DNA of 64,000 bases from Lottia gigantea (lineage: Eukaryota; Mollusca; Gastropoda; Lottiidae): contig NW_008708986.1 in assembly GCF_000327385.1 (NCBI RefSeq), forward strand, positions 5,280,443 through 5,344,442, written 5' to 3'. The notes under the pieces were generated by a model. The model ran no database searches and was not told where the DNA came from. It worked only from the letters and a program-made list of their open reading frames with translations. Both the position numbers and the translations under genes were made by a program. Position 1 is the first letter of the stretch, and each line of letters starts with the position of its first letter. Positions 20,350-32,520 of this stretch are shown piece by piece.

Positions 20350-22460
20350 TAGAAGCAGCAAAAGCTTTAAAAGATTTGGATTTAAAAAGATTTGGATTGT
20401 TTAAGCGGAATGTGGTCAAAGGGAGATAATATGAAATTGTTGTAGTACTCGTAATGCAGAGAATCTAGAAAGTAAAAATGTGACATACTTGAACTAACTT
20501 CACTTTAGAATCTATATCGTCATAATGTTATCTTTTTTAATTTTGGGTTATAAAAATTTCACCGTGTTTCGTGAAAATTCCTCAATAAATGTGGTGTTCT
20601 TTTGTGTTAAAGAGCAAGTTTGGCCACGGGCGGCAAACTAGCATGGAAATGGACGTCGTCAATTTAAGCTTATGTCCACAGAAAGGTGACGTGTAAGATT
20701 TGGGAAGATGACTTTGCGTCGATAAAAATAAAATAGGAGCACAAGTCATTATTGGTGTTAAGAGCAAAATTTTTGTCGAAGGGAAGTGTGTACATGTATA
20801 TTAAATATTTATGTAAAAAAAAATCATTTTTGATCAACTTTCAAGGTATGAACTGATTAACTTCTGAATTCTCCAATTTCAAAGTAGTAGTATTTTTATA
20901 AGATATAATTACCATTAACCCAAAGACAATTTAAGAGTCTCGGTACTATATGATGTTTCAAATTCAAAGGACAATATTGAGAGGAATGAAAAACAAACCA
21001 GAAAAGATGTAAGCCTTCCACATGACAGCATTCTTTATCACAGACATAATAATCACAAAATATTGTCCACAATAAGATATGACAGAGCATCGTCGACATT
21101 TTTTCATTAAGTCAACAACATATTACTAAGAAACTACAGCTATAAACCATGATTACTATCAGACCACTTTTACCACTTGTTACTATTCATTAATCAAAAT
21201 TACCCTTGAACATTGAAAACAAAAAAATGCTAACCTAAAACCTAGAAGGGTTGAACATCAACGTATTGTTGAGACATTGTAATATACCGTGTAAATAATT
21301 ATAAATGTAATACTTCAAAGCAGGTAGTAGATAAACCCAATCTCAAAGGGTGACATCGATTGGAGTCGGGTAAGACTCGAGTCACAACCGAACTGTCATA
21401 TGTTCTAGAGTGGTGTGATAGACCTAGTATGAAACTCGGGTCCGACACTCACTACTTGGAGAGTCAAAAAGAGTTAGTATGGTAGCACGTAATGTCTATA
21501 TATGGTCAAAAGTCCCGCCATATTGCCTTAACCAGATCAAATTAGATTGCGACCCTCACACGGCATGCGCATTGAAGATAATTAAGCCATTTCTTCATCA
21601 ACTCTAACTCGACAATATAGGTTCAATCGAAGTCACCCATAGAAACATTTAACCCAACATATCGACCCAAACCCACTTCTACAGACCCTCAAATATAGAA
21701 CCGAGTGCGACTTCACACTACTTAAGCTGTATCTTTAGAAATACTAAGTTAAAAAATATGAAATACAAATGTACTCTTCAGCCTTTTCAAAAGGAAAGTT
21801 AGGGGCGTTCTATAAGGAACTCTATTGTAGGTCAGTGCTTCTGAAAGCATCATGCTTTTGCTACATAACAACCAAAAGTTTTTCATCACTTCAAAGTGTA
21901 TGAGTCGTGCAATAATAGTTTTCAAATCGACCCAGATTTGTAATAAGACATTTACATTAAGCCTACAAGCGGAACATCAGATGTTTCAATGCTGTTAATG
22001 GTTGTCTTATTCCCCATTCAATGTCAGTTTCCGTTGTTTCCCTGAATCTGAAGATTAACTTCACTGATCTCTACAGATTTGAACTCTCTTTAACCTTCAG
22101 CGAGTCTATAAGCCTTTGTAGTCACCTTTATATTAGAAGTGGGGTTTCAGTTACTGACTGGATAATACTGATCCAGTCTTATAATAATAAAACTAAAACG
22201 TGCTAGAGGAACAAACTGTATCGTCTTTAAAGCTTTTATTATAAATAAATAAAAATTGTACATACATTTAGATTGATCACGAATTTAAACCTCGTATGTA
22301 TGTATATCTTGAGAAACATTACAAATTTTGTATACTATTTAGGAGTGGTCACAAATAACAATATAGATATAACAATTCGTACCGTAACGCTTTGTCCAAA
22401 TGATAATTTTTACTCGTAGAACAGAGGAATTAATGATAGGGATTGAAAGTCGACATCGGA
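20350..22460. other. No feature recognised
   Basis: About 2.1 kb of intergenic sequence. The short ORFs in it have no recognisable domain and look like chance. No repeat stood out on reading. Confidence 0.4.
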
Positions 22461-22468
22461 TGAATGGA

Positions 22469-23046
22469 TGAACGATTCACTTTTCACGCCCCACGTTTTA
22501 ACTGTTCACGCGTCATGATTCACTCGTCATTTTTCCTGAAGGGTTACATAGGTTTCACGTTTAACTCGTTCATTTTTCGGTTTCGCAGAGACGGTCATGG
22601 AATCGTCAGAGGACGAAGCATTGGCTACGTTGCTTCTGTTGAACTCTTGGCGGAAGCGGAGGTCGGTCGGTGTGGTCTAGGGACCGTTTCCCAGAACGCA
22701 ACACGAGGGGAGAGCTTCAACGAACGTGCAAATTTCTTATCTGACATATTCACACAGACTTAATTTGTAGTCGTCCATTCTGGCTTCTGAAAAGTTGAAA
22801 TAAATGAGAGATGAAATGTATTTTTTATTTAAACTAAAATATTCATATGTTTTGAATTATCTAGGTTCAAAGTATCTGTTTCTCGACCAGTTCACTTTTC
22901 AGGAATAATGGACATGTTCATTCCTCGAATCACATATGTCACTCGCAAACACAAACAAGAATTGAAGTGAACTGATGTAAGGAGTCCATTGAAAACACAT
23001 GTCAATTCCTTAGGTGAGCCGTGTAACGCGAAAAGTGAATTGTTCA
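22469..23046 (+). mobile_element. Harbinger-like DNA element fragment with TIRs
   Basis: A 578-bp segment bounded by TGAACGATTCACTTTTCACG and, at the other end, CGCGAAAAGTGAATTGTTCA; the two match at 18 of 20 positions as inverted repeats. Inside, an ATG at 22597 opens MESSEDEALATLLLLNSWRK and stops at 22678-22680; another frame continues with GESFNERANFLSDIF. The acidic start, Leu run and basic segment recall the N-terminus of Harbinger transposases from invertebrates, but this is recognition by eye only. The rest of a transposase is absent, so this would be an internally deleted copy. Confidence 0.45.
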
Positions 23047-23416
23047 TTCCTATGTAACGTCTGCCTAACAGAATGTTCGAACCCACGGCACACTCGCCAC
23101 GCCAACTGCACCTAAGAGTTTCTTTCTACCATATTTTCAATATTTTAAGGCATGTACGTTATTAAACGCCTAGTTTTACTGGTATTTCAGGAACCACAGA
23201 AGTCTGATAGAAAATTGGAAAGGTGCAAATTGATGCTATCAGTGCCTCGATACACTCTTTAGAAATCCTCTTTAAAAATCCTTTTAAGGTGAAAGTTGTG
23301 CTAATTCTTTTTGATAGTTATTGTGGCAAATTAATCTGTTTACAGAACTTCATTTAGCGGCCCGTCATGCAAAAAGTAGACCGCAGAACCCATTTTATTT
23401 CATTTAAATCCAAGTC

Positions 23417-24364
23417 TTCATCCCGATTCTAGTCAAAATGGTCTTAGTTCTATTTAATAAAGTCTGGTAGAGCTAGATTAATACAATATGTCAGAAGAAG
23501 ATTACTTGTAAGCCCTAATAGTGAAACGGGACTATTAAAGTCATTATAACGATATTCTATTATGTTACTTGAATGTCCTGAAATGCCAATCATGTTAACC
23601 ACACAGATCAGCATAAAATGTCGTATATAGCACTCGTCCTCTTCAGAAAGAATGTATCTTCACAAATTTAGTTGTGAAATACAGTTATCCAATGGATAAC
23701 AAACCACTGTAGATTTAAAACTGAAGAAGTAAGGGACATTTGTGAACAAATTACTACGGTATATCATTGAAAATACTACTAATTACCGATATGGTATAGT
23801 TATTAACCTCGTGTTTATGCGTATGTGAATTAGTTGGCCGTGGTCACACATAAGTACGTCAGAATTGTGTACGTGTTTCTTGGTATCGTCTTCATCCCGA
23901 TTCTAGTCAAAATGGTCTTAGTTCTATTTCATAAAGTCTGGTAGAGCTAGATTAATACAATATGTCAGAAGAAGATTACTTGTAAGCCCTAATAGTGATA
24001 CGGGACTATTAAAGTCATTATAACGATATTCTATTATGTTACTTGAATGTCCTGAAATGCCAATCATGTTAACCACACAGATCAGCATAAAATGTCGTAT
24101 ATAGCACTCGTCCTCTTCAGAAAGAATGTATCTTCACAAATTTAGTTGTGAAATACAGTTATCCAATGGATAACAAACCACTGTAGATTTAAAACTGAAG
24201 AAGTAAGGGACATTTGTGAACAAATTACTACGGTATATCATTGAAAATACTACTAATTACCGATATGGTATAGTTATTAACCTCGTGTTTATGCGTATGT
24301 GAATTAGTTGGCCGTGGTCACACATAAGTACGTCAGAATTGTGTACGTGTTTCTTGGTATCGTC
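23417..24364. repeat. Near-perfect 474-bp tandem duplication
   Basis: Units 23417-23890 and 23891-24364. I see only two substitutions (CTATTTAATAAAG versus CTATTTCATAAAG; AGTGAAACGGG versus AGTGATACGGG). The end of each unit carries the left terminus of the MITE at 24310-24619, so the duplication came after that insertion. It is either very recent or an assembly artefact. Confidence 0.92.
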
Positions 24365-24619
24365 ATCGTGAAGTTTTATATCACCATTCCTCGACATTGA
24401 AATATTCCGGATTTAACGTTCGTCAGATTTATCGCACGTCAAAAAATGAAACATTTTCATTTTCTTCGGACGGAAAATTTGATGTATACGATTTTTTTCG
24501 ACGTACGTCTATTTGTGACCACACTGATGCAATCCAGTAGGTTTTATTTAATTAAGTTACGTATTCAATTGACGGATAGAAAAAACGGACACTTGACGTA
24601 TGTATGTATGACCACGACC
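24310..24619. mobile_element. MITE with about 26-bp TIRs
   Basis: The left end GGCCGTGGTCACACATAAGT and the reverse complement of the right end (GGTCGTGGTCATACATACAT) match with about four differences over 26 bp. The first 55 bp are also present as a truncated copy at 23836-23890 because of the 474-bp duplication. No coding content. Confidence 0.65.
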
Positions 24620-27600
24620 TAAGTCATATAACTTTCTTACTACAATATAATGAAAAAGCTTGGCCCTGAGCCGCGATGAAAAAATAGGTAGGCATACCCT
24701 GACAACACGTCAAGCTAATTTGAAACCTAAAGGCTCGGTAAATTATATTATATAACTTCTATCTTGATATTAGTTAATTATTACGGCAAGCCAAGCAGCT
24801 AACGTGTGAGTTCCTCATTTGTCTAGTATATTTTCACCTTCACTGCTTTAATATTATTGATAATACTTCGACACTAACAAATCCCGTCTTAATTTTCACA
24901 AATCAATCACATTTCCTCTTTTCATTACATTATAATGTGACAGTTTTACGGGATTAAAACGGTGGGGTCACATAGAAAAGTGTCAACTAAGAGATTTTTT
25001 TGAAAATCGTACCTTAGTCTCAGAAAAGTTTTTCAGCTCTTCAAAGCAGGAGAGTGATCACAGCTTACCGTCGAAATTTGAGCTTTTATATCCGTGTGTG
25101 TCCAGAATAACTGCGCTTGAAAGTTATAAATACGACTCGTCTTTTCTTGAGACTCTGCCATTATATAGAAAAGACATAAAGAAATAAAAAATTGAAATTC
25201 CTAGTTTGAGGTATTTTTAAAGGAATCATGCTATTTTGATATTTTCTAGTACTTCTGTAGAATATGCTGAATATTCTTCCAGTCACAATCTGAATGTAAG
25301 CTCCTCTTTAGGTCCGTACTGATTTGACATCTCGGTGTCATAGTGGCAAAACATAGACACAAACGTATCCGTCTGAAGAAAAATAAGAATGTTATTTAAA
25401 AACGATAAGGATGTAGATGTTGTCTGGCAGAAAATTGACATTTCACGCTACATTACTTTTGATAGTTCATCATTAACGAGTCATTCTTTCCCATATGTTA
25501 GAGCAGCATCTCAAAGGTGTTTCAGATAAGACAACTGTGACCCGAGGTCTTGTCCTTGATTGAGGTCCCAGCTAGTTAGACAGTTAGTATTATTTCTTTT
25601 CAGTGACTTTAATTATGGAATGGACCATGAATGGCAAATATTGTCATCACAGAGAGCAACACGACTCATCAAGGTCTATATTTTTATAACTCTTCCACTA
25701 TTAATTTGTGCTTTGAAAGTCGGGTTGCAATAAAAGGCAGTTTAAGATATAATTTTTTTAAGATTTTGAATTTCTATTTGCATTATCAGAAGGATTTATT
25801 TTGCCTACATAACTTGTATTATCCTAAAAAGAAGGCATCGGTATCAATATGTCTCGGAATAAGATGCTGATGATTTGAAACAGATTAATTAATTTTTCTT
25901 CGATTCTTTTATTTGGTTCAAATTTTTCATCCAAAAACGCAAAGGTCTCCAATAATAGTCACTCTTTTTGTATGACGCCCATCCTAGTCATTTCGTCGAA
26001 GCTGTAGTCCTTTCGTCGAAGCTGTACGTAGACATAGACTGGATGATAGAAGATTTTCTCTGGTGGACATACAGATGTCCGTGGACAAACCGAAATAATA
26101 ATAAATGTAATAATTATTACAGTATTTTATTACCACCATGTCACAAATCATTGCAATATAAATACAACATAAACACAATCTTTAGATTTACTGACGTATG
26201 AGACACTTAACAATATAAAACAGAATAAATACATAAATAAGATCACAATAAAAATAGTAAATATTCCAGTTGAGAATTGATTTGATTTATTGTAAAGTCT
26301 TGTAGATGTACATGACTAATTTTGTATAATATAATACAATTAAAAACGACTTACGATTTACCATGGCACTTGCCATGACATTAGTTTTCTCTATGTGCAT
26401 TCAACTTTCAGGGAGATACCAGCTGAAACGAGGGTGACATGGTTTTCTGAAGAGCGAGTCTTATTAAAAGAAAAAGTACTTAACTTCCGGAATTAATGAA
26501 TTGAAAGAGATTTCAACATTTCTTCCGAAATTGAGATTAATACGCTCTTTTCAAAAGATATTCATATAACTTAAACCAAAATTATCGTAAGTTCTCAGTT
26601 TCACCAATACCATATGGAATGGTGTATATTTTGAAATCACAAAAGCAAACACCAAAGTCAGATATAATACCTCATGCAAATATATTCCGTGGGTCTTCAT
26701 GTGTTGATAAAAAAATCTATATCAGCATATCAGTTGACAATCTAATTGTGGACATTCTGCTGTATAAGCTTGCATGATCTACAGTCATTAAAATATCATT
26801 ATATTCTGTCATCTACTGACAGCGTTAGGTAGATATCTGTAATTAACTGAAGAAATAACTTCTATTAGCCAGTGTCCGGCTCGGACAATGGAATCTTATA
26901 ATTGATTCTTTCTCTCTGAAGAAATTAGACCTGTAAGGAATGTAATTAGAATTTGTAATGACAATATGAACTCAGTTGTTTACTTATATCGTTATGTATA
27001 AACAATAAACCGCTAGTATTTGTTAGTTTTTATCATTCAATTTTACAAAATATAACTACCTATATTATGTGATATTGGTCCCGTTTCGTTACAATATCAA
27101 ACGAGAAATAGTAATCGTTAGTATTAAAATCTTCTCATAACAAATTGGCACATATCTATACAGCCAATTATTGACGATATTTGAATTTATTAGCTTTGAG
27201 AAATCACTATTCAAGAATTGGAACTTATATATCCATGGACATTCTAATATATAATTTAGTTCCTCAAGACATTTGACATTCTGACGGATAACTAGGGTGA
27301 AGGCAATATACAGTGTGTAGGCTACGTCCAATGATAAAGCCAATTGTATTTCCAATATAACATGTAGACCATCGGAAAATAGTGGTGATGTGTCGACAAT
27401 AAAAGAGAAATCGTCTTAATATGATAAATACCAATCACAATCGCTAGACAAAACCCGAAATCCAAACAACATAGCCTACTGACTTATTAATAATAATAAG
27501 AATTTCGTAATAAAAAGCTGGTTCCAGGTGTCTATAAGAGTAATCATACCAGTCTGGCGCCTCACATTCTTACTTAACTTACTTATCTACAAATAGTAAC

Positions 27601-28210
27601 AAAAAATAGTGACCGATGAAGTTCGTTACTATTGTAAATAAATTTCAATAGTCAAGTGAGGCAACTGATCACAATAATTATTAAATATATACAAGAAAAA
27701 ATTTCAAATTTGATTGTCGCATGTCTAGTAATTGATATATGGAGCAGAATTCAATAGATCGTCATGGGTCAGATTGATCCACTTTACACAAAATGTTCTG
27801 AGTCAGTCAGCAACGGAACTGGTATCTATCAAAAGAAGTGCTACATGTGTTATTTGTCAACTATCACTGCATCATCCAGACATTCCAATGATATTTCACT
27901 TTAATCTTGATAACCTTTCAACCAAAACTAATTTTTTTTGCTATCTAACTCCCAAAGTCCGCGGGAAAAAAGTTGGAAACGATGCATGATTACAGATTTA
28001 TGGAAAAGGTGCAACATATCAAACGGCAAATAAAAGCGGGTGAAGTGACGGCACAAGTCTCCATGAACAGGGGATTATCGGGCTGAGATATAAAAACCAT
28101 TTTGATACCATTGGTGACACGGCAATCGTAAAGTAAAAGGTTTCGGTGAAGAATCAGAGATGAATTTTTTTATATTATAAAATCAACATTATTATTACTT
28201 TTAATATATC
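24620..28210. other. Intergenic, one dispersed repeat, no gene
   Basis: No ORF with a recognisable domain. The only structure noted is the repeat at 25055-25150. Confidence 0.4.
25055..25150 (+). repeat. Dispersed repeat, copy 1 of 3
   Basis: CACAGCTTACCGTCGAAATT, then TTTGAGC and CCAGAATAACTGCG, through CGACTCGTCTTTTCTT. It matches 53975-54075 in reverse complement over about 95 bp, and a shorter part matches 50428-50470. Family unknown. Confidence 0.6.
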
Positions 28211-28213
28211 AAA

Positions 28214-28404
28214 CCTGTGGTTCCCAACCTATTTCAGCCTTCAAACCCCTGGAGCAATCACATGGACCTTTCACACACTAAAAAAATTGTTATTTCTACA
28301 TTTTCAGCATTTGCGCTCTCAACTCGACATAAATCCTTCTCCTACACCAGTTGACCACACCCCTGTCACCCTAGTCCCACATCCGCAGGGTTGGTAACCA
28401 GTGC
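28214..28404. mobile_element. hAT-like MITE, family member 2
   Basis: Ends CTGTGGTTCCCAACCT and AGGGTTGGTAACCAGTG are inverted repeats. The interior CCTGGAGCAATCAC is the reverse complement of the member at 20157-20339. Flanking ATCAAAC and ATTAAAC are a plausible degraded target duplication. Confidence 0.75.
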
Positions 28405-28478
28405 ATTAAACCAATTAAACAAAACATTAAACAAAGATCTTCCTGCCGTACAAAAATCCACCTTCAATTTTTGACTAG

Positions 28479-28778
28479 TCGAAACTGAATCAAATTACCA
28501 AGACTTCTTCAGATACCGAAATTATTTCTTACCTTGATGACCAAATCCCTCACGCCCAGTTAGTCCTCGACAATGACGACTATGATAACGAACCAGCCTC
28601 CGTTTTCCTGCAGGTTAACAACTGCGACCAGGTAGCAAAACCTCCTTCACCCAAGCTTAATATCGATACTACTGTTGGAATAACGGCAAACCGTAAAGCA
28701 TTCGAAAGAAACCCGGGTTCAAATTCAACAGACCATAGAGATTTGCAAAAGTCGCAATTACTTTACATTCTATGGTAA
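28479..28778 (+). pseudogene. Open stretch, candidate terminal exon or exon relic
   Basis: After a pyrimidine-rich tract ending TTTTTGACTAG, 99 codons stay open to TAA at 28776-28778. The reading contains SSDTEIISYLDDQIPHAQLV, then DNDDYDNEPASVFLQVNN and CDQVAKPPSPKLN. GC content and codon texture are clearly higher than in the neighbourhood, and the acidic, Tyr- and Pro-containing composition resembles a cytoplasmic tail. There is no start codon at its beginning, so it would need upstream exons, none of which I see. A donor-like GTAACC at 28775 would alternatively make it internal. I do not recognise the protein. It may be a real exon of an unseen gene, a relic, or part of a mobile element. 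Confidence 0.35.
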
Positions 28779-28779
28779 C

Positions 28780-31770
28780 CCATCTGCAAATATGCTATTG
28801 GCGAGCGATTCCCCAACCTTTTCATGGCAGAGAGGAAACGTTATGTATGAGCCATTTGAGCCAATTTTTTATGGTCGTTTTCTAGAAATTCTCAAATAAT
28901 CACAATTCTTCCATAAAACCTAAATACGATTTTTAGATACAACAGTCTACAGAGGAGATTCCATAGCAAAGACGAATAAACTTGATATAAAGGTATATTT
29001 TACTCATCAACTCTTGCACAAGAGTTCATTCCAATGTCTACCTTTCCTGCTATAATAAAGTCACATGTTTTAAGATTTAATTGAATATCTACAAGATCTG
29101 TTGACTTCAGCCAAGCCTGCATGATTGTTTTCTTTAAAACTGAAAGAACGTGAGCACTCTAAACGATTTTCACGAAATATGAAATGAAATATGAAATATG
29201 AAATATTCCACTTTAGCAAAAATAACTGCCACGGACAGACTCTATACCGAAGGTTAAGAGGTGCTCCACGATTGTCAAGCTTCATATCGGAACTCGTTAT
29301 TTTTCAAGTAACTGTATTATCCAGGGCCCATCCAGAGCATCTAATTCTAACTGCAATACAAACGGGCGCATTATTATTTTCTCTTATTCAATATCAAATG
29401 TAAAAAAAAAACAAGGATACACAGATGAAGATAGCGATGGCCATCGTAATACATAGACAATTGCTATGGTAGCCAAGTCGCCCAGGAGGTTGAGAGCTAT
29501 CATTAAAGAAAACATTCTGAGAGTATTCATACTTCATGATTCATGATTATTCTTTCCGTTTACTATTTCAATAATGCTGATCCTTTGGTGATAATTAACA
29601 ATTCCAAGTTTCGTTAAAATCTGTGGAGAATCGTGCCTTCTTAAGTGATAAGTTTGCAAGTTAAAACTTGAACGCATTTTCAAAAACAAGGGCAATAACT
29701 AATATTAGATATTTCCCGGAAACGACTAGAACTGTCGGAATTTAATATGACAAGCAATGAAATTTTTCCCGCTCTTGCAAAGCTGTCGTGATCAATTGAG
29801 AAGGTTTGTGAATCTTTGCTTCTGCACGCCGAACATACTACATATATCCTTGTGAAACATTGGGATTGTCCACTTTTCCATTCGTCAATTGTTATCAAAT
29901 CATCGCCAAGTCCAGTCCAAGTCATGCAGACAATTTCATCTTGAAAATCCTAATTTTCTTCATAAACTATGTCTAATAAGTAGATAGAGATATAAAGTTC
30001 GATTTCTTGTAAGTAGACTATTAAACTAGTTATGAAAATTAAAATTGTCTCGACGTCCATTAAGATATATTCGATTTCTACCTGCTTGAGTGGTTGATAA
30101 CTGCAATATCAACCCTAAAGACGAACGCGAGCTGTGTAACCTATAATTAATTAAATAGAGGTAGGTTAAATTGAGTTGACAGTTTTCCATGCACCTTACA
30201 GGTAGAAAGACATTACTGTATCCTCTTGGGGAGAACGTACCTTTGATGGAATTTCTTTTTTCTTTCAGGCTGTCACAACACATCCGTCAAGACTCACTTT
30301 GGTTTCCACGCCAGGACTTAGTTTTCAAAATTGTTTATTACCTTTGGAAAATTAGTCATTTTAGCTGTATTTTTATATCAAATATTTTTTCTGATGTAAA
30401 GGTTTGCTATAGTATGTGAAACTTATTTTCAAAATTTGCGGGCTCACGCATCCCAAGTATTATGGAGTCCTGACTACTGTATCGTGGTATTTCTCGCGAG
30501 CTTTTATGTTTGTGTATGTTCAGTATGCTAAATTGTGTTATAAAGGTATAAACAAAATAAATATTCAAATCATCTGAATGTGGACACATGAAGGTGTTTA
30601 ACAGCAAGACACAAGTTTGAAATTCAAATGGGTTCTAACGTTGAACAAAAGGTCCCATGGTACTATTTCTGAATTGATTTTAAAATCTATTATCATTGGA
30701 CTGACATACAAAATTCAAAGAACTTGCTTGTTGGGACAAAAATTGTTGCAGACATAAATACCGTTTTCTCGAAGATCATTTGAGTTTCTTTAAAAATCCA
30801 TTTATACATGTTTATGTATAAAAGCTGTTGGAAATGGATTACAAACCAGCTCATAGAAGGTTAATTGAAAGTGGTAGTGGTAACTAATGGGCTCAGGCAG
30901 ATTAAAAGACAGTTTAAAAGCCAAGACAAGATTAGTGGAAAATGTGATTAACTACAGTTTTCACTGTAGTACGTCAATATGTGTTGACATCAATTTCTAG
31001 TTCTCGACGTTTCTTTCATACTTTACAACTTGTTAATTATAGCCGTTCCAGATTCAGTTAAGATGGGTTTTTCAAGCATCACCAAATCAGATTTTCTTCG
31101 GCTGGCTTCGGGCAATATGCACATTTCGTCGCAACAACCTTGCCATTACTCAAATGAAATTAATAATCACCTTCAACAGGAATAGCAAATTATGCTGAGC
31201 ATCCTTACAGTTTTCAGCACTTCCTTAAACATAATTACGTTTCGCGATATCCTGTACAATACTTTTCATAGAACAAATTTAATTTCTATCCTTTTGGATT
31301 AAAATTAATCACAGTAATGGATGTTCGTCTGATCATCAAGTGATTTGACTTTTAGAATATAGTCAATGAAGTAAAAGAGGCCATCTTTGTCGTCCCTACG
31401 ATCAACCCCAGGACACGAAATAAGCCATTAACTAAACATATCGCCATCGATAAGTAATATATAATAAAAATTATAAAATTTCAATAATCAGCATGCCACA
31501 CAACAAATTCTAGTGACTTCGTACCCATTTTCTTCATTTGTTTGATAGAACATTCATTGCAGTACACGAATTTTTTTCCAATTTATGTGTAGCCTGTTTA
31601 ACTCTTACATCGTTTTCAATGCGGTCTTTGATAACTGAGAAAACTACTTTGTTTAGTTTCTTTAAAGTCTAGCCGACTTGTATTCTTCTTTTTTTTCCTT
31701 TTTTATGCTTTGAAATAGAATATGATATTTTAGATCGAAACTAAACTGCACTAAAATAAAATATTGGTTT
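28780..31770. other. Intergenic, no gene recognised
   Basis: About 3 kb without supported coding content. It includes one fragment of the 162-bp tandem-core repeat at about 29600-29720. Short ORFs on both strands lack domain signals. Confidence 0.4.
29600..29720 (+). repeat. Single diverged monomer of the tandem-core repeat
   Basis: GTTTCGTTAAAATC, GTGCCTTCT, TTGAACGCATTTTC and AACAAGGGCAATAA follow in the same order as in the monomers at 47.8-48.7 kb. Confidence 0.6.
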
Positions 31771-31775
31771 TTCTC

Positions 31776-31783
31776 TATAAAAA
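31776..31783 (+). promoter_or_regulatory. TATA-like box before the 31.8-32.5 kb gene
   Basis: TATAAAAA lies about 50 bp before the upstream ORF and about 270 bp before the candidate main start. Its position fits a core promoter, but no other element was confirmed. Confidence 0.3.
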
Positions 31784-31825
31784 TGGATTTTCTACTAGAC
31801 CTGTTTTGTGTCTAAGTATTAATGA

Positions 31826-32047
31826 ATGGACTACTCGCTATCTATTAACAACATAGAGAAAGACGACAAGTTGGTAGATGGAAATGGTCGTCATGTCTTA
31901 GTGTCACACAACATCGGATCAATTGTTAACACGCCACAAATCACTGTCACTATATTACTCTTGAAACTTGCTCACGGTAAAACTGTTACCGTCATGACTG
32001 TTGACAATATTACCGGTATCAAGGTATCAAAACGTGGAAGTACTTAG
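31826..32047 (+). CDS. Upstream ORF, 73 codons
   Basis: Opens at ATG 31826 (MDYSLSINNIEKDDKLV), ends TAG 32045-32047, two bases before the ATG at 32050. No domain recognised. The even codon texture suggests either a long uORF that could control the next ORF by reinitiation, or former coding sequence of the same gene cut off by a stop. Confidence 0.3.
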   Translation: MDYSLSINNIEKDDKLVDGNGRHVLVSHNIGSIVNTPQITVTILLLKLAHGKTVTVMTVDNITGIKVSKRGST

Positions 32048-32049
32048 AC

Positions 32050-32520
32050 ATGTCCATGTTGACACGGGCAGGTACCATGGTGCGCAAGCCGCGTCGGAGC
32101 AGTGCCTCACGGGCCGTTCCCCGTCGACGGTCTGCTCCGACGGTGCTTCAAGGACGATCCCAATCTAAACAGGGTCAACACAAACTAGTTCAACGAATTA
32201 GTAGTACACCTCACAGTGTTAGATCTTATCCGAATTCACCAGGCAGAACTCGATCACCACAAGATTCACCTGCTACCAAAAGTGTTACTTTTTTCCCGCG
32301 GGATCTGTCCCCCAAACGAACTCTGGAATTATCTTTTAAATACCCAAGTGATATTTCACAAGATTCCTTAACTGGGCTTGGTGCTATTGGATTAACAAAA
32401 CATGGATCTACACCTCTGACGGAAAATTCTCCAGCTAAAAGTGTGTCTTTTTTCTTGAATTTGCCACAATCTACGGAAGTAGTCTGCACTGGAAAGGATA
32501 ACTGTGTTGTCAAGGTCGAG
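32050..32520 (+). CDS. First coding exon of an unrecognised basic Ser/Pro-rich protein with RVxF motifs
   Basis: 157 codons from ATG 32050 (G at -3; a second ATG follows at 32056) to a good donor GTAAGT at 32521, phase 0. The N-terminus is strongly basic (VRKPRRSSASRAVPRRRS). There are two related segments, SPATKSVTFFPRDLSPK and SPAKSVSFFLNLP; both contain K-S-V-x-F, which fits the RVxF docking motif of protein phosphatase 1. No globular domain is visible in this part, and the family is unknown to me. The 3' exons are not established. Phase-0 open pieces after acceptors at 33595 (ADQIAIFNLLSS, stopping after 20 codons) and 46941 (EARHHGVWQKENIIAA, stopping after 20 codons) are possible but weak. 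Confidence 0.55.

Noticed and set aside
28690-28740. tRNA-like B-box (GGGTTCAAATTC)
   Set aside because: No matching A-box or cloverleaf could be folded by eye; it lies in the open stretch at 28479-28778.
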